A stretch of 10,194 nucleotides of DNA from Bacteroidales bacterium (GTDB taxonomy: Bacteria; Bacteroidota; Bacteroidia; Bacteroidales; JAOZVK01). Every line of letters begins with the position of its first letter. Within the stretch, counting starts at the first letter, position 1. The stretch is from contig JAOZVK010000174.1 of the NCBI GenBank assembly GCA_029938185.1, positions 1 to 10,194 on the forward strand. The letters are read 5' to 3'. Under the pieces are notes generated by a model. That model did no database searches. It was not told where the DNA came from and saw nothing but the letters and a program-made list of their open reading frames with translations. Position numbers and translations under genes: made by a program. This document shows, piece by piece, positions 1-5,628 of the stretch.

Positions 1-78
1 TTTGAAGATTAATAAATTATCATTATCCACAAAAACAAAAAATCGGTCAAAAAAATCTCTAACATTTTCTGTCTCCAA
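1..78 (-). CDS. Partial hypothetical protein, N-terminus only
   Basis: An open frame runs from a TTG codon at 78-76 off the left edge, giving 26 codons (begins METENVRDFFDRFF, ends NLLIFK). The competing frame that starts with ATG at 64-62 stops after 18 codons, so the TTG frame is the more protein-like. It lies just beyond element 1 in the direction of transcription, where the next module of the array should begin. The fragment is too short to assign a family. The TTG start is a guess; no better in-frame start is visible before the palindromic element. Confidence 0.35.
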   Translation of the reverse strand, partial: METENVRDFFDRFFVFVDNDNLLIFK

Positions 79-93
79 TTTTGCAGTTGTGCA

Positions 94-196
94 TAACGAA
101 TACGTGTATGGTGGCGGGCGTTTTTTTTGTGTTTTTTTGAGGTGCGAAGCACCGAAAAAAACACAAAAAAAATGGCTGACATCCAACACGCTGTTA
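94..196. repeat. Element 1: attC-like palindromic intergenic element
   Basis: Outer boxes are TAAC (94-97) and GTTA (193-196). Inside the left box is the conserved GGTGGCG (110-116), opposite a diverged right arm (TGGCTGACATCC, 173-184). The centre is a near-perfect hairpin: T8-GTG-T7 (121-138) pairs with A7-CAC-A8 (155-172), then GGTGC (141-145) pairs with GCACC (149-153) around a GAA loop. It starts 12 bases past the methyltransferase stop codon, so it could also terminate transcription. Its arms are the most diverged of the three copies in this window. The structure is seen directly; a recombination role is inferred. Confidence 0.7.
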
Positions 197-208
197 TCAT
201 TGTTTTTT

Positions 209-1702
209 TCAATTCTTATATATTTGGTCAATCAGTTCGTTTAGTTTATTATCCAATTCTTTTTCATATAAACTATCTTCTTGCAAATTTGTAATTATTT
301 GTGTAACAATATTAGTTATTTGTTCTAATTCCTGTTTCTGTGGTAAAATAAAGGGAATTTTCTTTATATAATTTGCTGGATTATTTGCAGATGGGTTTAT
401 TGTTCTTATTAGTTTATTGCAAATGTTAGAATTAAAGAAAGCTAATAAATAAAAAGTCAAGCTTTCATCTTTGGGAAAAACACCTACAATTGACTGGTCA
501 AATAATTTGTTTTCAATTAATGATGCAGTAATACTTGAAGAGCTAATCATTGGAACACCAATACCATATTTGAAATAATATTTAGTATTTTGAAATCTTG
601 CTTTTTTATCTGTTTTATAATGTTTAACAGCTTTTTCAGACCAATTCATAAACCAATTGTCTTGTTTTAAGTATCTAACATTACCACCTTTAACAATTGG
701 AACAAAATTTTGTCCATTATTTAAGCCGTCCAATACATTCTCCTTATTGGCAATATTTGAACAAATTGTTTCTTTTTCTGCTACTTCATACCTTTTTCCG
801 TTTCTAATATCTTTTGAAATTACTTTGAGAAACTCTTTGTCATTACCTGAATAAAAGCCTGTAACACAATTTGCAATATCTCCTACTGTTGATTGTGTGT
901 TTTTTATTAAATTGGTAATATGGTTATCTTTTGAAATAATAAAAGCATGGTCTGCATTTTCATATATGTCTTTTTGCTTAAAAGATATTTTTGTGGCATC
1001 TTTAGAGTTTAACTGATTTACATTTTTATAATCTAAGTTTATGTCGAATTGATTATTCAAATTTTTTTTTGTGTCGCTCGTTTTTTGAAGTGTTATTATT
1101 GACAAATTAGCATAACCAAAATTTACGTTTGGGAAAAATGAAGATGGAAATAATGCAATTTCTTTAATTTTTGTTCTTGTAAGGATATATTTTCTGAGTT
1201 CTTTGTGCCTGTGTAGGCTTAAATATGTATCAGGAATAATAAAAACCAATACTCCATTTTCTTTTAAAAGTTCAATACTCCTATAAAGAAAAAGGGCATA
1301 AGTTTCTTTCACATATAAATTGGGGAATATTTTTTTTAAGCCTTTTCTTTTGTCATAATCTTGCCATGCTCCGTAAGGTGGATTTGCAATTATTTTATCA
1401 TAAGCACCGCCAAAGTTCGATTGCAAGATTAAATCATTATCTAACAATGTATCACATTGCTTAATATTAATTTGAGAATATGATGAAAATTTACCTGTTA
1501 ATGTCGTAATTGATTGAGTATTTAATTCGTAAATATCAATATTTGCTTTAGGGTTTGATTGTAATATATAATCAATAAAAACTCCGTCTCCTCCACAAGG
1601 TTCAAATATTTTATCATTCTCTTTTAATGATAACCTGCTGACCATATAATTTACAATTGGGTCAGATTTTGTATAATATGCTTGATATATATCTTTTTCC
1701 AT
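209..1702 (-). CDS. Type II N6-adenine DNA methyltransferase (TaqI/Eco57I-like)
   Basis: This 497-residue protein should transfer a methyl group from S-adenosylmethionine to the exocyclic amine of adenine, protecting host DNA from the endonuclease encoded just upstream. An N-terminal Rossmann-type catalytic domain shows the AdoMet-binding motif I as FEPCGGDGVF (33-42), an acidic IYEL at about 57-60, and the catalytic NPPY tetrad at 107-110 (IIANPPYGAW). A hydrophobic strand (VLVFIIPDTYL, 151-161) follows. The remaining ~280 residues fit a target-recognition domain of the TaqI-like C-terminal type. The start is fixed by the upstream gene: its TAA and this ATG share one base (TAATG), implying translational coupling. 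The catalytic assignment is firm; recognition sequence and subtype cannot be read from the sequence. Confidence 0.9.
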   Translation of the reverse strand: MEKDIYQAYYTKSDPIVNYMVSRLSLKENDKIFEPCGGDGVFIDYILQSNPKANIDIYELNTQSITTLTGKFSSYSQINIKQCDTLLDNDLILQSNFGGAYDKIIANPPYGAWQDYDKRKGLKKIFPNLYVKETYALFLYRSIELLKENGVLVFIIPDTYLSLHRHKELRKYILTRTKIKEIALFPSSFFPNVNFGYANLSIITLQKTSDTKKNLNNQFDINLDYKNVNQLNSKDATKISFKQKDIYENADHAFIISKDNHITNLIKNTQSTVGDIANCVTGFYSGNDKEFLKVISKDIRNGKRYEVAEKETICSNIANKENVLDGLNNGQNFVPIVKGGNVRYLKQDNWFMNWSEKAVKHYKTDKKARFQNTKYYFKYGIGVPMISSSSITASLIENKLFDQSIVGVFPKDESLTFYLLAFFNSNICNKLIRTINPSANNPANYIKKIPFILPQKQELEQITNIVTQIITNLQEDSLYEKELDNKLNELIDQIYKN

Positions 1703-2616
1703 TACCAGATTAAATATTGTGTTAATTCGTTAGTTTGTAAAAAGTTGAAAGTTTCATTTTTGAAGTCATTTTCCCAATTTACGTTATTTTCTATCCATGT
1801 TTTTAAATCAAATCCAGTGAAATGATTAATTTGAACATAAGTATCACTACTGCTATGTGCTTGCCAAACACCAGAGTTTTTCAATGTGTCGAAATAATGA
1901 TTGTTATCTGCCGACCTTACAAAAAGTAAACATTGGTAATCTTCTTCAATGTTTTTATAAATACTTGCAACCAAAAGAAGTCTATTTGTGTTTCCTTTTT
2001 CATTTGAACCAAATCCACTTTTAAAATCAACATTGTATCTGATACCATTAAAAATAAAATGTAAGTCAAGTTCTAATTGTATCTCACCAGAAGTAACTAA
2101 ACTCCAAACTTTTGAATAATAAATAAGTAACTGTTCTTTTTCTTTATTAGTAATTGTAAGATTGTTTATATAGTCTTCTATTTCAGATGTAAGCCGCTCT
2201 TTAACTTGCAGAAATGTTGGCGGAATAAATAATTCTATGTCGTTAATTGGGTATGAAAAACAGAGTTTGCAAAATGGCTCCCAAAGTTCTCCAATTCGTC
2301 GAGAAAATGTCATGTATTCATAAGCCCAAACGTCATTTCGACTTTCCAACATAACAATATAGCTCGTATAAGTTATCATTAAAACACTTTCCAGTTTTTC
2401 TTGATTAGTCCATGCTTCTTTTCCTGCTTTTTGCATGACGTTCTCAATTAAACTTTCTTTGCTTGTTATCAAACTTTTATTAATTGCACTTGCCTGTTTT
2501 TTATATTGAGTAGAACCATATTTTAGTTGAATTTCGCTTAAAAATTCAGTAGCTCTACTACGAAAATATTGTAATAGTTCATTTTTTGCGTATCGTATAT
2601 TTTTGTTTATTTCCAT
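1702..2616 (-). CDS. Probable type II restriction endonuclease (PD-(D/E)XK-like)
   Basis: The product has 304 residues and I do not recognise a named family. The N-terminal ~170 residues look mainly helical. The segment at about 178-201 reads as two strands carrying acidic residues, ending in VDFKSG: E178/E182/D184, then D197-x-K199. This is the spacing expected for a PD-(D/E)XK nuclease active site. A later strand, YQCLLFVRSA (227-236), could be the next core strand. Context is the stronger argument: the gene lies immediately upstream of, and overlaps by one base with, a solitary adenine methyltransferase, the usual layout of a compact type II restriction-modification pair. The ATG at 2616-2614 has an A/T-rich leader without Shine-Dalgarno. 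Alternatively it could be a non-nuclease partner, but the DFK motif argues against that. Confidence 0.7.
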   Translation of the reverse strand: MEINKNIRYAKNELLQYFRSRATEFLSEIQLKYGSTQYKKQASAINKSLITSKESLIENVMQKAGKEAWTNQEKLESVLMITYTSYIVMLESRNDVWAYEYMTFSRRIGELWEPFCKLCFSYPINDIELFIPPTFLQVKERLTSEIEDYINNLTITNKEKEQLLIYYSKVWSLVTSGEIQLELDLHFIFNGIRYNVDFKSGFGSNEKGNTNRLLLVASIYKNIEEDYQCLLFVRSADNNHYFDTLKNSGVWQAHSSSDTYVQINHFTGFDLKTWIENNVNWENDFKNETFNFLQTNELTQYLIW

Positions 2617-2633
2617 TTAGCAAATTTAGCAAA
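2616..2633 (-). promoter_or_regulatory. Tandem 9-bp repeat overlapping the start of the restriction gene
   Basis: Two perfect copies of TTTAGCAAA (plus strand) abut at 2616-2624 and 2625-2633, directly against the ATG at 2616-2614. On the gene strand they contain TAAATTTG (2628-2621), which fits the Bacteroidota -7 consensus TAnnTTTG. If used, transcription would start at or next to the ATG and yield an almost leaderless mRNA. I see no convincing TTG at the -33 position, so an operator is equally possible. Confidence 0.25.
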
Positions 2634-2666
2634 TTTTTTATTTATTCTTGTTTTTTTAATTAATGA

Positions 2667-2758
2667 TAACGGATATGTGCTGGTGGCGTTTTTTTTATTT
2701 TTTTGTGAGCCGTAGGCGAAACAAAAAAATAAAAAAAATGACAACCAGCACAATGTTA
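2667..2758. repeat. Element 2: attC-like palindromic intergenic element
   Basis: Outer boxes TAAC (2667-2670) and GTTA (2755-2758) pair. An unequal spacer follows (GGATA against AT), then a 9-bp inner box, TGTGCTGGT (2676-2684) with ACCAGCACA (2744-2752). A bulge of 4 against 5 bases comes next (GGCG / TGACA). The terminal hairpin is an 18-bp perfect stem, 2689-2706 with 2721-2738, capped by GCC-GTA-GGC. The order outer box, asymmetric spacer, inner box, extrahelical bases, variable hairpin is that of integron attC sites. It sits 6 bases beyond the RloB-like stop codon and may also act as a terminator. Confidence 0.75.
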
Positions 2759-2764
2759 CAAGCA

Positions 2765-3517
2765 TTATATTTGTCTTCCACCCAACTCAATCAATTCTTC
2801 AACTAAATGGTGCATAAGTGTGCAAGGCGATTTCTTGTGATTTTGAAGATTCTGTTCATTAAAATACTCTTCAAGTTTTTTAGCCCTATTTATAGCTTCA
2901 TTTGTTTTGTTAATAATTTCACTTCTCACAATATTACGGAAGTTTTTCTCACTTTTTAAACTGTGTTTGTAATTCCAATTTGTATAATTTTTAACTTTAA
3001 TTAAATTATCATTAGGGTTTTCAAGATTTTTGAATATTTCTGTAAGTTTATTGTAATAAGTTTTTCTTTTAGTATTCTCGAAATTTTCAAATTCGATATC
3101 TTCAAAATGTAATAAAACCCACAATTCAAAGGCATCGTTACTCCATGCAACTTTAATTCCTGCGGAATTTGCAGTTATAATTGATTGGTCAAAATCTGTA
3201 TTTCCTTTTGGTAAGTTTACAGATGACTCTTCTTTGTCTCTGTCATAAACACACCAGATTTGGGTATCTTCCGCTACTAAACAATCATTTCCGTCTATGA
3301 ATTGAATTAATCCATTTTCTCGGCAATGGGTTATCGCACTTAAAACATTCGCCATCATACTTTTCTGTTCTTTTGCAAAATTTATTTTTATATTTGATGT
3401 TTCAAAATATTTTAAATAAACAGGTTCACTAACTTTGTCTTCACAGAAAATAATAAAAGTTGGTAATGAATTCGCTTTTCGTTTATGCGTTTTTTTTATA
3501 TCCCACGGTTTATTCAT
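2765..3517 (-). CDS. RloB-family protein (AbiLii-like, Toprim-type nuclease candidate)
   Basis: This 250-residue protein matches the RloB family by its landmarks in order. A basic N-terminus leads to FIIFCEDKVSEPVYLKYF (21-38), where E26 is the family's conserved acidic residue. CVYDRDKEE (89-97) supplies a D92-x-D94 pair, and KVAWSNDAFELWVLLHF (122-138) is the family's most recognisable block. The E...DxD layout is that of Toprim-like metal-dependent nucleases. In known systems such proteins pair with an ABC/AAA-type ATPase (RloA, AbiLi) and act as the toxic effector on phage infection. Here the ATPase gene is directly upstream and overlaps by four bases (ATGA). The first motif is atypical: family members usually have EGxxTE, whereas this one has EDKVSE. 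The RNA/DNA target is unknown. Confidence 0.8.
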   Translation of the reverse strand: MNKPWDIKKTHKRKANSLPTFIIFCEDKVSEPVYLKYFETSNIKINFAKEQKSMMANVLSAITHCRENGLIQFIDGNDCLVAEDTQIWCVYDRDKEESSVNLPKGNTDFDQSIITANSAGIKVAWSNDAFELWVLLHFEDIEFENFENTKRKTYYNKLTEIFKNLENPNDNLIKVKNYTNWNYKHSLKSEKNFRNIVRSEIINKTNEAINRAKKLEEYFNEQNLQNHKKSPCTLMHHLVEELIELGGRQI

Positions 3518-4806
3518 CGTTGCTGAGTGTTTTCAATTAAATTATTTTTTATAACTGGTAAGGCTCCGTAATAGCCTGCAAGATACTGCTTTGCAAAATC
3601 TGCATCATTCCTAATTCCTTTTAAATCGGATAATGAATATAATCTTGTTGACTCATCTTCTTTCTTCTCGGTAAAATAAAATTGGTCTCTTCTCATTATT
3701 GAAGGGGACATTAAATTTGTATCATGGCTTGTAAATAATAATTGTGAATTGCTTTTATTTATTGAAGGTGTATTAAATAGCTTCACAAGTCTTATAAGAA
3801 GTGCAGGATGAAAATTACTGTCAATTTCATCTAATATTATTATTGCAGGTCTATTTAATCTGAACGCTCTTAAAAGTAAACCAGCTATATCAAATAATTT
3901 TTGAGTTCCAGCTGATTCATTTTCTTTTAGGTTCAATATAATTTCTGATTTTTCTTTATTTAGAGTTGAATTCTTTTTTGAAAATGTTATCTTATTTTGT
4001 GGAAAAACTTTGTTCGTTTCCAATTCTTTTAGTAAGCTAACATTATTATATTCTAAATTGAAAGATGAGAGGAAGTTTAGTAAATCCTCTTTTTTTTCAA
4101 TTTCATTTTTGTTACTTATATAATTAATTGAAAATCGCCTAAATTTGTCATGATTATTGTCAATATTAGATGCTGCCATACCATTTAAATATGCTCTAAT
4201 TTTTTGACATACATTATTATTGTCATAAGCTGCAACATGAGAAATAAATAACGAGTGTTCATAAGGAATATTTGGTATTTTTTGTTCAATTGGCAGATTA
4301 TTTTTTACTCTTTGTCCAACTCTTGTAAAAAGTTCTCCAATATTTTTTTCTTTTTTCCCGATTAGCCACTCTCCTGTTATTATTTCATTACTGTAAGGTA
4401 ATGAAGTATCGTCAGGCTTTGGGGCAGTGTTTTTTTTAATTGTTAATCCATATCTAAATTTTTGTTCGTTAACAATTAACACTATCTGAAAATAAGATGC
4501 AATTTCTTCACAATTATCTTGAAATAAAAAAGGTTCACACAAATAATTCATATTTGATAATGAACTTGGTTCTTTTGTAATAATTTTAATGAAAAAATCA
4601 AGAGCTTTAAGAATATTGCTTTTCCCACTTGCATTAGCTCCATATATTCCAATTGTTTTAAAAAGATTAATGTCCGAACTATTCGCAATGTTATTTTTAT
4701 CAATTTCTAAATATTCTTTTGAACTTTTAAGACCAGTAGCTACAAAACTTATTGTTTGTAGTTCTTTAATTGAACGGAAATTTTTTACGCTAAATTCTAC
4801 AATCAT
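3514..4806 (-). CDS. AAA/ABC-type ATPase (RloA/AbiLi-like)
   Basis: The 430-residue protein has the ATPase layout of SMC/RecF-like defence ATPases. It starts MIVEFSVKNFRSIKE, the usual first strand. Walker A is GANASGKSN at 56-64, an ABC-signature-like ESAGTQKLF is at 297-305, Walker B IIILDEID at 322-329, and the switch histidine is in LLFTSHD (356-362). About 230 residues lie between Walker A and the signature, short for a long coiled coil and in line with AAA_15/AAA_21-type single-protein ATPases. It probably senses infection or controls its partner, the RloB-like protein encoded just downstream with an ATGA overlap. The pairing resembles AbiL and, more loosely, PARIS-type ATPase-Toprim systems. 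The family is secure from motifs; the trigger is not known. Confidence 0.85.
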   Translation of the reverse strand: MIVEFSVKNFRSIKELQTISFVATGLKSSKEYLEIDKNNIANSSDINLFKTIGIYGANASGKSNILKALDFFIKIITKEPSSLSNMNYLCEPFLFQDNCEEIASYFQIVLIVNEQKFRYGLTIKKNTAPKPDDTSLPYSNEIITGEWLIGKKEKNIGELFTRVGQRVKNNLPIEQKIPNIPYEHSLFISHVAAYDNNNVCQKIRAYLNGMAASNIDNNHDKFRRFSINYISNKNEIEKKEDLLNFLSSFNLEYNNVSLLKELETNKVFPQNKITFSKKNSTLNKEKSEIILNLKENESAGTQKLFDIAGLLLRAFRLNRPAIIILDEIDSNFHPALLIRLVKLFNTPSINKSNSQLLFTSHDTNLMSPSIMRRDQFYFTEKKEDESTRLYSLSDLKGIRNDADFAKQYLAGYYGALPVIKNNLIENTQQR

Positions 4807-4836
4807 TTTCTTTGTATTTTAAATTATAAAAATCCT

Positions 4837-4857
4837 ATTTGTAAATATTTTACAAAT
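4837..4857. promoter_or_regulatory. Inverted repeat 30 bp upstream of the ATPase gene
   Basis: ATTTGTAAA (4837-4845) and TTTACAAAT (4849-4857) form perfect 9-bp arms around a 3-base spacer, in the 5' leader of the ATPase-RloB operon. It resembles a dimeric-regulator operator or a small leader hairpin. A related dyad lies about 50 bp farther upstream. AT-rich DNA produces such dyads by chance, so confidence is limited. Confidence 0.35.
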
Positions 4858-4894
4858 TAAATCAAAATATATAAATAAACAACATTACTTTGGA

Positions 4895-4921
4895 TTTATT
4901 TGCGATATTTTAGCAAATAAA
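4895..4921. promoter_or_regulatory. Second inverted repeat upstream of the ATPase gene
   Basis: TTTATTTGC (4895-4903) and GCAAATAAA (4913-4921) are perfect 9-bp arms around a 9-base spacer. On the gene strand its core (TTTGCTAAAATATCGCAAA) resembles that of the dyad at 4837-4857 (TTTGTAAAATATTTACAAA), suggesting two sites for one factor. TTTGCTAAA also recurs at the start of the restriction gene. Confidence 0.3.
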
Positions 4922-4963
4922 GTAAGAAAAAGGAAAATTATAAAGCTGTATTAGAATTGCTTG

Positions 4964-5074
4964 TAACGAAAATGGGCTGGTGGCGGTGGTTTGTGAGTTT
5001 TGCTTTGCGGTTTTGAGCGAAGCGAAAATTCGCAAAGCAAAACTCACAAACCACTGACAACCAGCCCAATGATA
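4964..5074. repeat. Element 3: attC-like palindromic intergenic element
   Basis: The left outer box is TAAC (4964-4967); the right end reads GATA (5071-5074), one base off GTTA. The inner box GGGCTGGT (4974-4981) pairs with ACCAGCCC (5060-5067), followed by the same GGCG/TGACA bulge as in element 2. The terminal hairpin is a perfect 24-bp stem, 4986-5009 with 5031-5054, unrelated in sequence to those of elements 1 and 2, with an apical GC-GAA-GC. It begins 6 bases after the stop codon of the small gene that follows the reverse transcriptase. The inner arms are nearly identical to those of element 2. Confidence 0.75.
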
Positions 5075-5080
5075 TGTGCT

Positions 5081-5617
5081 TTATTTATTCTCGTTACGAT
5101 GTTTTCTAACATAAAAGTCTAAGCAATCATTAAAAGACCAACTTGGACTTGCTGTTTTTTTATTATCTATTTCACTTTCATATTTTACCGCAATAAAATC
5201 ACGAAATAGTTCGTCAAAAGCTTCCTTAGATGCAGTTTCAACAGACCGAAATTCTAAACGTTCTTTTTTGTTATTATTTTGTGTTGTGTGGGGAACTAAT
5301 TTTCCATTTTTCTCATAACCTGTTTCGTCAACAATAATATGAGCAATACTTGACATTATATAATCACCCTCTTTGAATGTTGTTGTAAAGCCTAATTGTT
5401 GCACCCTACTTAAACCTTTTGAATTTTGTTCTGTTTCACGTGTTGCTTTTCCATTTACGTAAATAGGTTCTATACTTTCCCACTTAAAACTTTTGAGATG
5501 TATAATATAATCACCGTTCTCTTTGCCTTTTACTTTAAAAGGAACTATTCTTTGAATTTTAGCAATTCCAGTTTTTACATCTGGATAGCGTAATTTCTTT
5601 TTCTTTTGGTCTTCCAT
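5081..5617 (-). CDS. Unrecognised 178-residue protein, downstream partner of the reverse transcriptase
   Basis: I do not recognise a family. The protein is hydrophilic and charged, with a basic N-terminus (MEDQKKKKLRYPDVKTG), no signal peptide and no membrane segment. The middle looks beta-rich (DYIIHLKSFKWESIEPIYV; GDYIMSSIAHIIVDETGYEK), and the last ~60 residues look helical. It starts 11 bases after the reverse transcriptase stop codon, in the same direction, and is followed directly by element 3, so both genes very likely share a transcript and belong to one module. An accessory nucleic-acid-binding subunit or effector for the RT system is an inference from position only. The ATG at 5617-5615 is the first in frame and fits the short gap. 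Confidence 0.75.
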   Translation of the reverse strand: MEDQKKKKLRYPDVKTGIAKIQRIVPFKVKGKENGDYIIHLKSFKWESIEPIYVNGKATRETEQNSKGLSRVQQLGFTTTFKEGDYIMSSIAHIIVDETGYEKNGKLVPHTTQNNNKKERLEFRSVETASKEAFDELFRDFIAVKYESEIDNKKTASPSWSFNDCLDFYVRKHRNENK

Positions 5618-5628
5618 AAATTATTGAA

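Noticed and set aside
94..196. Elements as simple rho-independent terminators only
   Set aside because: They may terminate transcription, but a terminator needs neither the conserved GGTGGCG/TGACA arms nor the module-specific complementary bases at the outer boxes.
9..212. Minus-strand open frame of 67 codons across element 1
   Set aside because: It also reads through the hairpin and overlaps the methyltransferase stop; its tail conflicts with the more protein-like frame at 78-1.
2..244. Plus-strand open frame of 80 codons through element 1
   Set aside because: It runs straight through the palindrome (poly-T/poly-A arms read as Phe/Lys runs) and into the methyltransferase gene; no coding character of its own.
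94..5074. Elements as MITEs or insertion-sequence remnants
   Set aside because: No target-site duplications of fixed length are visible, the lengths and hairpin sequences differ, and every copy sits at the 3' end of a module in a constant relation to gene direction.
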